Assembly (NCBI GenBank): GCA_030770545.1
Contig: JAUCMP010000034.1
Span: 62,001-126,000, forward strand
Source of the DNA: Macropodus opercularis
Lineage: Eukaryota; Chordata; Actinopteri; Anabantiformes; Osphronemidae
Direction: 5' to 3'
DNA: 64,000 nucleotides
The notes below the pieces were generated by a model. The model was not told where the DNA came from. It made no database searches and saw only the letters and a program-made list of their open reading frames with translations. The first letter of the stretch is position 1. The number at the start of each line of letters is the position of its first letter. The position numbers and the translations under genes are program-made. This document shows, piece after piece, positions 34,581 to 45,061 of the stretch.

Positions 34581-34736
34581 GTATCGTGCTGGACTCTGGT
34601 GATGGTGAGACCCACAACGTGTCAGTCTATGAAGGCTACGCTCTGTCTCTTGGCATCATGGGTCTGGACCTGGATGATCTGAGCAACGACCTCAAGAAGA
34701 TCCTGACTGAGTGTAGCTACTCCTTCAACACAATAG
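34581..34736 (+). pseudogene. Orphan actin-like exon (alpha-actin codons ~150-204)
   Basis: The acceptor CTTCCTGTTGTCAG and the donor AATAG|GTGAAG enclose 156 bases open in one frame: GIVLDSGDGETHNVSVYEGY, ALSLGIMGLDLDDLSNDLKK, ILTECSYSFNTI. The boundaries fall exactly where vertebrate muscle-type actins have introns (after part of codon 150 and at codon 204). The exon is 6 bases shorter than the usual 162, an in-frame loss of two residues in the LDLAGRDL region. Conserved P, H and R residues are replaced, so the protein would be a poor actin. No other actin exon is within reach. It is probably a relic of an actin gene duplicate; a diverged actin-related gene is less likely. Confidence 0.75.
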
Positions 34737-34849
34737 GTGAAGACTAACACATCACAGGACTTTTCCCTGAAGTCAGATAAAATCAGAGAAGAGTTGCATT
34801 GCACCAGATCAAGCTCATCATCTGTCGAGTGAACACAATAGACTTGAAG

Positions 34850-36010
34850 TAAATGATCTGTGACTGTAGGACTGACGTAATGAATCAGTAGCTGGCCTGG
34901 AACATGACTCAAAAGAAAACATGTTCGTGGTTGTCTCTCTGTTTCATCCAAACACTGTGTATTTGACTTTGAACCCACTCTTTGCCACAACGATCTCTAC
35001 CAGGGTGCAACACACCAAACTTTTCTCCTGCAGGAAAATAAAAAGAGACAGCCTCTCAGCACAGAGCTGAGACAGTGATCAGACGGAAGAGGAGGAGCCA
35101 ACAGAACATCAAGAGAGCGAGCTTTGAAACGGGAGGTTGGGCCTTGACCTCAGCATCCACTCACTCAAACTCCTGTGTGCGTGAGTCAATAGACACTCTG
35201 TCAGATCGTTTTATGAGTCTGACAGTAAAGTGTTTGTCTTTTCTTATGAACAAGTCATATGTTCCATACAGGCGGCTCCTTGTCATCCGTCCTTTTTTAT
35301 GTAATGACGCGAGCTTGTGTGACAGTGATGTCTTGACCTTTGAAGGTAGGTGGACGTAAATAGCAACTGTGTCCAAAACTTATCCTCTGTGAGGACTAGT
35401 CAACTCAAACGAAAGCATTTTCTCTTCCTCCCTCCGTGGTTGTCTCTCTGTTTCATCCAACCGCTGTGTGTGTGTTTTTACTCTGAACCCACTCTGTAAA
35501 ACGAAGCGCGCACACTCTCTCCCTCCCGAGCTACTAACAAGCCGGGACAGATCAACATAAACAGAGTTTATGACGCAGTCCGTTCACAACATGAAAACCC
35601 ACTGCTGAAGCCTATGAGGACCACAACACCAAACGTTACCCCGCCCCACGTGTGCACAGAGGGCTGTGAACTCAGTGCCAAAGGTCATGCGTCTAAAAAT
35701 CATCTTGTAAAGTTGAAAACCTTCCTGTACACAGCGTGTAAGATACCTGAGTACTGCCCTCGCAGGGCCACCCCCACCGTAAAAAGGAGCTTGTGCGACA
35801 GTGACCTTTGAAGCTAGGTGGACATAAACAGCAACTGTATCCAAAATGTATCATCTGTGACATGGACTTGACTCAAAAAAAAGCATTTTCCCTCCATCCC
35901 CACTGTGTGTGTTTTTTACTCCGAACCCACTCTTTGCCATAACGATCTCTACCAGGGTGCAAAACGAAGACGTTGCCCCCGAAATACATCACAGGTTAAA
36001 AAGGAGCACA
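34850..36010. repeat. Three imperfect tandem copies of an unknown unit, ~480 bases apart
   Basis: The phrases GAACCCACTCT, ACGATCTCTACCAGGGTGCA and TTGTCTCTCTGTTTCATCCA occur near 34925-35025, 35440-35500 and 35900-35970, though not every phrase is in every copy. GGTGGACGTAAATAGCAACT recurs at 35349 and, altered, at 35818. Two minus-strand frames start alike (MDTVAIYVHLPSKV at 35376 and MDTVAVYVHLASKV at 35844) but then diverge. I recognise neither the unit nor a product. Confidence 0.55.
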
Positions 36011-36119
36011 AGTTAAAAGGAGGGTTAAAAACAATAGGATCCCACCGGATTGACCCTCAAATGGGGGCTGGCGAGAGCTAACCCCACCTCCTCTGTACAA
36101 AGAAAGTGGGAGCAGGTAC

Positions 36120-36245
36120 GATAAACCACAACACAATTTATCTAGATGAACGGCTGAATGAGCGTGTCATCAGAAGACCCACACGTGTCACTGCTGGATG
36201 CCTGTAGCAGCATCTGAGGTCAGTTCAGCCAACTGCTCTTTAAAG
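36120..36245 (+). repeat. Dispersed repeat segment, left partner
   Basis: TTATCTAGATGAACGGCTGA through CATCTGAGGTCAGTTCAGCC resembles 36870-36985 (TTAGCTAGATGAACGGTTGG through CCTCTGAGGTCAGTTCATCC). The two flank the long TCTA array in direct orientation. Confidence 0.5.
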
Positions 36246-36626
36246 TATGGTGTGTGGTTCAGAGCATATATAATATCAAATATATAATAGCAATTATTGA
36301 ATTACTGTAGACCTATCAAGCCTGATGGGCACAAGCACAATATTAAACTCACCAACATGAATGGTCATTTCATCTATAAGCACACACACAAGTTGATGAT
36401 TTCCTTAAAATAGCTCATTCAAACAACCAGTTGCTATTTTACTAATTTGCAGCCACTCTGATCATGTTCCCTTCCTCAATGCTCCACTAGGAAGCACAGA
36501 ACAGTCATCAACGACAGAGAACTTATGAAATGAATCATTGTTCTCTACCAAAGCCATGTATTGCTACCAAAGCCATGTATTATTATGAATGACAATCTAG
36601 TTGGACTCAATGCGTTGAGGCATTAC

Positions 36627-36627
<1 letters not shown>

Positions 36628-36669
<42 letters not shown>

Positions 36670-36670
36670 G

Positions 36671-36765
<95 letters not shown>
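36628..36765 (+). repeat. (TCTA)n microsatellite, about 34 units
   Basis: An almost uninterrupted TCTA tetranucleotide array with a single TCTG unit. It is followed by a short GAGTGAGAGTGAGAG purine stretch. Confidence 0.97.
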
Positions 36766-36766
<1 letters not shown>

Positions 36767-36865
36767 GAGCGAGTGAGAGTGAGAGTGAAAACCACTTCTC
36801 TTTAAAACAAACAAACAAAGAATGGGATTCAGAAACACATGCAATGTTTGGATAAAACAGATACT

Positions 36866-36990
36866 AAATCACAGCACGCTTTAGCTAGATGAACGGTTGG
36901 ATAATCAGAAGATCCATACGTGTTACGTCTTGAACGTAAAACCCGTGAGGGAGAGTCAGTGCCTGCTGCAGCCTCTGAGGTCAGTTCATC
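36866..36990 (+). repeat. Dispersed repeat segment, right partner
   Basis: Partner of 36120-36245 in direct orientation, diverged. Confidence 0.5.
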
Positions 36991-37364
36991 CAACTGATCA
37001 TCTAGATAAAGCGTTTTTGTGGTTTGTCATCTGTCTGTGGCCGTTTATCCAGCAGCAACACGCTCCCTTCCTTCCTTCCCAAACCAGGACAGATCAACAA
37101 AAACAAGGTGACAATTCCTGCAGACATTTTGTGAGCTATGTCCAGAGATTAAATTGTTTGTCTTCAAGACTTGTCATTTTTATCCCACCTGACCAACATG
37201 TTAAATGAGCTTTAGAGCCGCTAGGAAAAGACAAAACCGTGACCAATGCTTTTAAATTGAAAATGCAACATCTGTTCTCCAAGCTGTGGCGCCACGATTT
37301 GGGTCAATTTGTAAATCTTGCATCAGACCTGGAAACACAACAGTATGTTTCACCTTCTCTTTTC

Positions 37365-37510
37365 CACATACTGTTAATGGACTGTGACTGGTGCTACGTC
37401 TACTACTCTAAACTTGATATGTTTTAAACTAGACTCTTATGCATTGGGCTGGTTCTGTTGTCTGCCTGCGTCCTGCTATTCAAGCTTTTAACTATTTACA
37501 TCCCTCCACT
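37365..37510 (+). repeat. Dispersed repeat (partner at 50093-50245)
   Basis: CACATACTGTTAATGGACTG, GTTCTGTTGTCTGCCTGC and AAGCTTTTAACTATTTACAT recur in the same order at 50093-50245. There is no coding frame in common; the family is not identified. Confidence 0.7.
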
Positions 37511-37626
37511 ATCCTGGTTAATCTGGTATTTGTTTCTTCTGAGCGTTTTTTTAATTGGTCTCCTCGTGTGGAGCCTCACTCAGAGGACTACCAGCGTCAA
37601 TTTAACCAACTTTACAAACCTGGAAA

Positions 37627-37990
37627 TCAATTCAATTCAATTCAATTCAACTTTATTTATATAGCGCCAATTCACAACATCAGTTATCTCAAGGCACTTT
37701 ACAAGTAAGGTTTTAAGACCTTACACAACTAAACCCAACAAATCCCACATAGAGCAAGCTTTTAATTGTAGCCAATCGATAAATTGTACATTTAAATAGC
37801 AACAGTGGAGAGGAAAAACTCCCTCTCTAACGAGGAAGAAACCTCCAGCAGACCCAGGCTCAGTGTGGGCGGCCATCTGCCTTGACCGGTTGGGGTGAGG
37901 GGATAGAGAAGAGAGAAAAGAACACAACCACAACAACAAAACAAGCAGCAACAGAACACAGGCGGGATGGTTGGACCAGCAACTGAACAT
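37627..37990 (-). mobile_element. L2-type LINE 3' UTR, inverted, 5'-truncated
   Basis: Reverse-complement copy of the UTR at 33660-33993: TATATAGCGCCAATTCACAA, AGCAGACCCAGGCTCAGTG and CAGGCGGGATGGTTGGACCA appear in reverse order. It starts with the ATTCAATTCAATTC form of the tail. Only the terminal ~360 bases are present. Confidence 0.75.
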
Positions 37991-39150
37991 CACCACTTTA
38001 GTTGTGTTTTTTTGGACTGTGGTGTGGTTTTGTGTTCTTTCTGCACTTTCTCTCGTCCAGTCTCAACGATCCAAGAGATTCCGTCGATTCCAAGACCCCT
38101 CACAGGGATAAATTAAGTATATTATAGAAACACTGCAGTGACCGTAAAACACACAGTGATTTTCTATTGCTCAGACTATAATAGGAAATGCACTTGGGTC
38201 TGAAGTGAAGATTCCTTAAATATGATCATTATATCAAATTGTTCAACCCCTAAACTTTTAACAAAACTTGACCTTGTACATAATTTGTTCTATTTATTTC
38301 TAATGTTTTTTTGTGTGTTGCAGGTCTGTGATCATCCATCTCTCTTGTTCTATCATTTATGTCCTACTCTATCTTTCCTGACCCATCTACCTGCTCTATC
38401 TAAAATCTGGAAGTTCTATCTTTTGTGTCCCTCTACTCTATCTATGCTCCATCAGTCCACAGTGGGGCCTTTTTTTGACTGGCTTGCCACTTGTTGGCCC
38501 CTCTTTTATTGAATGAAATATACTGGACCTCTTTTATTCAACTTACCCAGTTCATTGACCTCAGGTTACAACTAGCTGCCTGCATATCTTAATGGTTCTG
38601 AGAGATTCTCTGCTCTCACGCTCTGTCTTTTCTGTCTCTCTCACGTCATATAATTTTGTCAATTGGCTAAAGACACTTCAAGTGAATTTGTGGGAGAAAA
38701 ATGGGAACAAACATCTGTGTTTGCTAATAACAGAGGGTTTTGATGTTTCACAGGAAAGAGGGAACAAGGGTTTAAGGAAAGGAAGGGAGTGTTATTAGTG
38801 TTGATCAATGGCATTTTGATTTTCATGTGGTCATTGATGATTCAGCAGGGGGAAGAGGGAGAGCAAACCAAACGAGCATAGTAGGGAAGACACACCAGCA
38901 CAGTGTGACGGACCTGGGTGAGTATAAATGTCCTGCTGATGATATGATGCAAGGCAGGTGTGGAGACAAAGTACAGCAACAGAGGAGGAGGCAAACCAGA
39001 GAAGACACCTCCCCCTGGTGGGGAGAAGGTCCCATTGTCACAGAAACAACAACAGTGCTGGGACTCACTGAGAAACCAAACAAATTTATAATGATTTGTT
39101 ACAAACAATCACTACTGAACAGAATCCCTGTCAAATGATGTGACATGATT
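37991..39150. other. No supported gene
   Basis: Near 38910-38940 the plus strand reads VTDLGEYKCPAD, faintly like the end of an Ig V domain. No acceptor, first cysteine or WxR core is in frame, so it is not called. The remainder is unassigned. Confidence 0.3.
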
Positions 39151-39216
39151 TATAATGTCTGTGAAGGTTCTCATTCATCCAGGTCAAGTTGTCTGAAGGT
39201 TGAGTCATGGTAACTG

Positions 39217-39270
39217 GACTTCTTCTAGTTAGTAGAAACGTTTCACCACCTATCCAGGTGGCTTCTTCAG
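39217..39270 (-). ncRNA. Hammerhead-ribozyme-like motif in the Penelope tail
   Basis: The minus strand gives CTGAAGA (fits CUGANGA), then a stem GCCACC / GGTGGT with loop TGGATA, then GAAAC. A TTTCT/AGAAG-paired arm and GTC, the usual cleavage triplet, follow. Penelope-like elements are known to carry hammerhead motifs in their terminal repeats. Against it: an extra A before stem II, an imperfect stem III, and no clear stem I. It lies 152 bases beyond the end of the element's reading frame. Confidence 0.35.
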
Positions 39271-39421
39271 TCTGTGGGAAGTTGGTGGAGACCACTAATT
39301 TATCCTCCAGTTGGGTTTCACTTAACACCTGTGAAGAATGGGCTCGTTATTCGAACAGAGGGGGGTGTGAGGGTAGTGAGTAGGTGTGAATCCTCAACTA
39401 CCGTGACTCCTCCTACAACCA

Positions 39422-41755
39422 TTACAGGGTCGTTAAGTGTCTCCTTTGTGGGGGACGTGTGAAGTGGCCTTGATCTTCTTGGCATAGTTGAAAGGGCAGC
39501 AGGTAGATGGGGGACAAGTTGTGTCTGAGGCCTCCCCCCCTGTTGAGAGAGGGGCTGTTCACCTGGACATGTACGGCTTCTCTGACGCCTCATTCAAACC
39601 ACCTGTCTTCTCTGTCCAGAATGTGAACGTTGTTGTCTTCAAATGAGTGGCCTTTGTCTTTTAAGTGGAGATACATGGCAGATACTGGTCCTGATGTGTT
39701 GTTCCTCCTATGCTGGTTCATCCTCTTGTGTAATGGCTGTTTGGTTTCACCAATGTATAGTTCCGAGCACCCTTCACTGCATTGAACTGCATATACTATG
39801 TTGCTCCTCTTGTGTTTTGGTGTCGGGTCCTTTGGATGCACAAGCTTCTGTCTGAGGGTGTTGGTGGGTTTGAAGTAGACAGGTATGTTGTAGTTTCTAA
39901 AAATCCTTTTAAGCTTTTCGGACACTCCGGCCATGTAAGGAATGACCAGATTCTTCCGTTGGCTCTGGGTGTCAGGCTGTTCTGTTGTCCTTGTTCTGGG
40001 ATGTGACGCAGCCTTGTTGAAGGCCCATCTGGGGTAGCCACAGGTCCTGAGAGCTGCCCTTAGATGCATGTTCTCCTTCGTCTTGGCTACAGTGGAAGTG
40101 GGAATGTTCTCCGCTCTGTGGTTCAGGGTCCTGATGACTCCTAGTTTGTGCTGAAGGGGGTGATGAGAGTCAAACAGAAGATATTGGTCTGTGTGGGTGG
40201 GTTTCCTGTAGATTTCTATTTCCAAGCCGCTGTCATTCCCTCTGATGACTGCGCAGTCCAGAAAGGCCAGTCTGTTGTTTTTGGTGTCTTCCCTGGTGAA
40301 CCTGATGTTGCTGTCCACTGTATTTATGTGGTCTGTGAAGGTCTGTACCTCCTGGATCTTGATCTTCACCCAGGTGTCATCCACATATCTGAACCAATGG
40401 GTTGGGGCTGTACCTGAGAAAGAGTCAAGAGCTTTCTTCTCCACTTCTTCCATATATAGGTTGGCCACAATAGGTGACACAGGAGAGCCCATAGCGCAGC
40501 CATGCCTCTGTCTGTAGAAGTCCCCTCTATAGCTGAAATATGTGGTGTTAAGGCATAAGTCCAGGAGTGAACAAATCTGACCTGGGTTGAGGTTGCTTCT
40601 GGCGCTGAGGGTGCTGTCCTCTTCCAGTCTTTTCCTAACAGCTGTTAGAGCATCGCTGGTGGGGATGCTGGTGAAGAGTGATGTAACATCAAAAGAAACC
40701 ATGGTTTCATCCAATTCCAGTTTCAGGCCTCTGACCTTGTCTGCAAATTCCTCGGAGTTTCGGATGTGATGGTCTGTGTGTCCAACCAGAGGTGCCAGGA
40801 TAGTGGCCAAGTGTTTTGCAATGTTGTATGTGACCGAGTTGATGCTGCTGATTATGGGTCTGAGCGGGGCTCCCTCCTTGTGGATCTTAGGAAGTCCATA
40901 AATGCAGGGAGTGGCCTCTCCAGGATACAGGCGGTGGTATGTCATCCTGTCGATGGTCTGCTCTGTTTCCAGCTCTTTGAGATGAGTTATATTTTTCTTT
41001 TTGTAGCTGCTGGTGGGGTCTCTTTTGAGCTTTTCGTAGGTGTGTTGGTCCTTTAACAGTGAGACGACCTTTTGATGGTAGTCTGCGGTGTTCAGGACAA
41101 CAGTGCATCTTCCTTTGTCCGCCGGCAGTATGGTGATGGTTTCATCCCTGCTGAGGGCTGTGAGTGCACTCCTCTCCTGCCTGGTGAGGTTGGGTTGTGG
41201 TGGCTGTGGACTGGCCAAGGTAGCAGAGACTTTGAGCCGTAGTTGTTCAGCTTCTGACGATGGTAAGTTGTTATTCCTAATGGCCGACTCTGTGGCTGTG
41301 ATGAAATCCACGACAGGAACCTCCTTGGGTGTGATGGCAAAGTTAAGGCCTTTAGCCAGAACGTCCCTCTCAGACTGGGAAAGTTCCCTGTCCGAGAGGT
41401 TCTTCACCCATTTGTCTTTGGAGTCCTCTGTTGTGGACCCATCTTCTTCCTTCCTCCAAGTGTGTTCTCCTGCTGTATGTTTTCGGGACCACAGGAGGTC
41501 AAACTTCTTGGCTTGTCTCTGTTTGCTTTTGCTGTGTTGGGATAGCTGAGCTTTCTGAGTAAATTCTGTGACTGCGTCGTACACAGGTGTAGGGAGGGCC
41601 CCGAGTAGTTTCTGTTTGAGGTGATCTATGTTCTGTTCCAAGGTCTCTATGGTGAAATTGACCTGTCTGACCCTTTCATTCAGTAGCTGTTCTTGATGAT
41701 TTATAATGTAAAATTTCCCCTTCTTTTCCAAATTCTTTTCACAAGTTGTTTTCAA
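39422..41755 (-). mobile_element. Penelope-like retroelement, RT + GIY-YIG, one nonsense codon
   Basis: The minus frame opens at 41755 and runs 721 codons to a TGA at 39590-39592. The same frame then stays open 55 more codons to TAA at 39422. At the TGA the residues read DRWF-E-stop-GVREA, consistent with a CGA-to-TGA change. Landmarks: YGLPKIHKEGAPLRP (~286-300), motif A SFDVTSLF (~354-361), motif B HGCAMGSPVSP (~418-428), motif C YVDD (457-460), then a Penelope GIY-YIG nuclease with IVYAVQC (~653), LYIGET (~666-671) and KRMNQHR. Such elements lack the LINE endonuclease and insert with GIY-YIG. With a single stop in 777 codons, this copy is young or recently active. Poseidon/Neptune-type affinity is likely but untested. 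Confidence 0.9.
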
Positions 41756-42060
41756 TAGTTGTATTTATGCAAATACCATAGATGATAATTAAACAGGATC
41801 ATTATGTTACTTTTACTTTTTTGCTCAACATCTTTTTTATGCTGTTTCACAAAGAGGTGTTTCCCTGTTTTCTTTCTTCTTTTCTTTGTGCTGTCTGGCA
41901 GCGTGTGTGGCTGGATGCTGCATTGTGATGGACAGTTGAGCTTTTTCAGGAGGGCTACATTAACTATGAACTCCTCTGACTGAAGATCTGAGTATGTTTG
42001 AATAAAAATTAAACTGCTCTTCCTTTAAGCAGTTTGTGAAGGAGGTTACGCTCAAGTTGT
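41756..42060. other. 5' flank of the Penelope element
   Basis: AT-rich with no clear second terminal repeat matching 39150-39420, so the 5' end of the element could not be placed. Confidence 0.35.
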
Positions 42061-42109
42061 TCCGTCTTTCCCAGGGGTCTCGACCTGTCTGTGAATATAC
42101 TGTAGAACT

Positions 42110-42570
42110 TAAAACTCTGGCAGGTCCAGACTGATCCGTCAGGGTGGTTCTGACCAACGGTGTCGCTGGTGTTGGAAAAACCCAGATGTCAGTGTGTTGG
42201 TCCTGATCTGGTTCAGAGAGCTGAACCTGATCAGAGATGAGCAGCACAGTCTTCTCATGCTGCTCTATGTTTCTCATCCAACGTTACAGAAGCTCCCGGC
42301 CAGGAGCCTCCACATCATGTGTCCTGGTTTTCTGCTGAATCACTGCTACAGTTCTGATGTCACAGAGGTTTACTCAGGAGTCTGTACAGAGATCTTCAGA
42401 AGAGAGAGCGTGTGATCTTCCAGAAAACAGTCTACTGCTTCGTTCATCTCATCTCTCTTCATCTGAGCGTTCAGGAGGTTCTGGCTGCTGTTCACATGAT
42501 GCACTGTTACACCAACAGGAAGAGAAAGGTAGTGAAAGACTTACTGAATGGGATGTGGCTGACCTTTGAC
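42110..42570 (+). pseudogene. Fish NLR (NLRC3-like) NACHT remnant
   Basis: The P-loop TNGVAGVGKT is encoded at 42153-42182. A frame change and deletion lead to WFRELNLIRDEQHSLLMLL at about 42209, a phrase found in teleost NACHT proteins. Then come a deletion, VTEVYSG... and finally VYCFVHL...LSVQEVLAAVHMMHCY (42425-42515), the conserved winged-helix end of the NACHT module. Large internal deletions and several frame breaks make it non-functional. These receptors form big recent families in fish, so relics are common. Confidence 0.75.
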
Positions 42571-42588
42571 CTCCACCTGTCACCAAAG

Positions 42589-42825
42589 AGACACAAAAAT
42601 AAAATAAACGGAGCAAGACAGAAATTGAATTAACAAACTGGCTCACTGAAAGAGCTTTATGTCATATTATCAGAAATTACAACAGCATATATAATATAAT
42701 TCATCATATTTTGAAGTCAGGATCTCGCCTCAGAGTCTGGGGGCAGCTGCTGGGAAGCAGGATCCTGACCCACAGGAGCCTCACGAGGGGCGGCAGGATG
42801 CAGTGGGTCAGACTCGCTCGGTCCA
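42589..42825. repeat. 237-base segment shared with 47881-48118
   Basis: Nearly identical to 47881-48118: it contains AACTGGCTCACTGAAAGAGC-like and AACAGCATATATAATATAAT stretches and the DPASQQLPPDSEA coding end. The left edge at 42588 coincides with the splice acceptor seen in the other copy (CTCTTTGTAG), where this copy turns into NLR-linked sequence. Confidence 0.9.
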
Positions 42826-43459
42826 AAGACGGTGGGATCCTCGACGTCGTCCTCAATACCCTCATCCGCATCCTGCAGTGACTTGATGGCTGCAGTCTCG
42901 TTTGGGGTGTCGGGGTCCATGACAGCATCCTCCAGGACTGTTTGCCGGTAGAGAAACTCAACCCCAATCAGTTCCCCTGTTGACATGATGTCAGCATAAA
43001 GGTTTTGCTTACATATTCCTCTGTAATAATGTTTGAATAAATCAAAGAGTGGTTTCACATCATACCTGTGTACTCAGCAGGCTTGGTGAAGTCCTTAACC
43101 AACTGAAGGCTATGCACCGTTTGGCTCTTTTGATTAAGAACATGCTTTAAGTGGCCGCTGTATGAGCGCAGAGACGCCATATGTCCCTCAGAGGTAGTGG
43201 GTGGTGCAGCTGCACGGTCTTCATTCCATCTTGCCAGTCCATCAACCAGGAACGTCTGGAAGAATTTTGCGCTTGTTCCTGAGGAAACAGTTTAGGAATT
43301 AAATTTAATTTTAATGCAGGAGCGATAGGTTACATCTGAATTGAGAATAAAGTTTTTCACAAGCCACGAGGTACAAACGAGTACCTGGTATGAACCTGTT
43401 GAGGTGCAGGTGGAAGGACTCCAGCCACGTGGACCCCTTGCACAGCGATAAAAGGTCGG
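42717..43459 (-). pseudogene. Fragment 1 of an unrecognised multi-exon (transposon-linked?) gene
   Basis: Minus-strand exons 43459-43385, 43278-43066 and 42976-42717 join in phase 1 each time, with GT-AG borders. They read ...GSTWLESFHLHLNRFIPG, then TSAKFFQTFLVDGLARWNED... and ...LKHVLNQKSQTVHSLQLVKD..., then GELIGVEFLYRQTVLEDAVM and an acidic tail ending DSEARS-stop. I recall the LESFHLHLNRFIPGT...LLDGLARWN pattern from large uncharacterised fish and invertebrate proteins that travel with KDZ-type transposases, but I am not certain of the name. The start of the first exon is inferred. N-terminal exons are absent here (see 49579-49899), and the 3' continuation is missing (see 46900-47872). 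Confidence 0.55.
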
Positions 43460-44500
43460 CTGATCCCACCCTTTATCAGCCTTGGTGTTATGATCTGCCA
43501 TCTCGGATCAAACAATCAATGACACGGCAGACAAGCGCAGCTATAACCAACTATGAGATGGCAAATCAAAAAACTAAGACAGGCTATGAAAAGGCAGCAC
43601 TATGAAAGACAAAACCAGAATTCACGTAGCTTGGGCGTCTTCCAGAGCTGGGATGTGGGTGAAGAGTGAAGCACAGGTGGGTGACCTGACGAGCTGGCAA
43701 CCAGAGGCGTGAATGAGGTGGTGTATCAATACAGGGGAGCTGAGGGGAAGGCACCGGAACTGTGGGAACTGATTCCACAGGCTGATCAAGTGGGGAAAGC
43801 ACTGATGAGAGACGATGTTTGCTTAGTCTCAAAGCCTTTCTCAGCTACGTTATTACAGCCAGCCTGTCACTCATATGACATCATGTGACCTCACTGATGT
43901 TTTGGTGAATTCTGAGCTGATCTTTACTGTTTCTGTTGTCACTCTGATTCTGCATAATGACATTTATGTTACAGTTAAACAATGTATTGTTGATTACTCT
44001 TATTACAGCAGCTTCTTTCCAGCTCAAGCAAAGCGGAACCAGTGGAACCTTCTAGACTGGACGTCCTACAAACACAATTTAACACATGTAGTTGTAACCT
44101 AAATGCATCAAATGGAACGTTGAGTGACTGTCAACATCTCAGACTGAACCATGTCTGTCATCTAGTGCTGCGAGCATTAAGCTTCCTCGACACCTGTGGA
44201 GCATCATCCAGTTCGACCTGGTTGTTTCAGCACAACAACGAAGCTCTCTTCTACAGAGAGCAATTGAACGCCCCACCGCCACCAGCTGGACGCACTGACT
44301 AAATGCGGTTCAACACAGTCCTGCTTCTGGTGAGACACGCAGGGAACAGACGGAGAAACTCTGACGACGCTGTGGCGCACTGGACATTTATGGCGCCAGG
44401 GCATCCTGTCCAGATCACAGATCAGTCTTCTACTTAACGCTGTGTGGCCACTGGGACGGGGAGATTCTCACCTGCTTTGCTTCGGCGGAGCGATAATCAA
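43460..44500. other. No supported gene
   Basis: No exon with splice sites and frame could be supported, and no repeat family was identified. Confidence 0.35.
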
Positions 44501-44506
44501 TTTTCG

Positions 44507-44520
44507 CCACTAGGTGGCAG
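44507..44520 (+). promoter_or_regulatory. CTCF-like site
   Basis: CCACTAGGTGGCAG with flanking CG matches the CTCF core. It lies 30 bases before the first 105-base repeat that ends in a splice-donor-like GCAG|GTGAGG. Confidence 0.5.
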
Positions 44521-44544
44521 CGTGATGTGTTCACTGCCGCGGTG

Positions 44545-45061
44545 ATCCCTGCATAGCAGGAGCCGAAGCAGACACAGACACAGAGCGCGAGCTGTAGCAT
44601 TAGCAGCCAGAAGCGCTGGCTGAGCGGACTGTGACTGTGTTGTTTCTGTGTTGCAGGTGAGGAAAGTGCACAAGCAGTATCATTGTTTGTAGGCTGAGCA
44701 TTGCTCCTTCAGAGGCCATATGATCGTGTTATATATTTAACTTTGTTTGTTTTGAAGTGGCAGAAGTCACAAGTCATAATGTGAGCGCGCTATCGGTTTG
44801 TAGCATGTCGCGCCGCATTGAGTTACGTTGCTAAGGGTAATTATATGAACAGTGTTGTTCGAAGTGTTTGTTCATGTCACACTGTAAATTACGTTATTGT
44901 AATACCGTTAAGAAGCGGCTATGTATTTAGTTAATGGTCTGTGATGTACGTGGTGACCCCTGCATAGCAGGAGAAGCAGACACAGAGCGGGAGCTGTAGC
45001 ATTAGCAGCCAGAAGCGCTGGCTGAGCGGACTGTGACTGTGTTGTGTTCTGTGTTGCAGTT
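44545..45061 (+). repeat. 105-base direct repeat, copies at 44545-44655 and 44957-45061
   Basis: Both copies run from CCCTGCATAGCAGGAG through GAGCTGTAGCATTAGCAGCC and GGCTGAGCGGACTGTGACTG to GTGTTGCAG. Copy 1 continues GTGAGG, a splice donor. Copy 2 continues TTCACATTATTAAAG, so its TTCTGTGTTGCAG works as an acceptor. The pair could be repeated leader sequence of a retroelement or duplicated exon-edge sequence. Confidence 0.6.

Noticed and set aside
36561..36767. 68-codon ORF with repeated YLSI
   Set aside because: It is the translation of the TCTA microsatellite.
38827..39138. Ig V-domain-like end (DLGEYKC) on the plus strand
   Set aside because: Only a short motif is present. There is no upstream cysteine, tryptophan or acceptor in frame.
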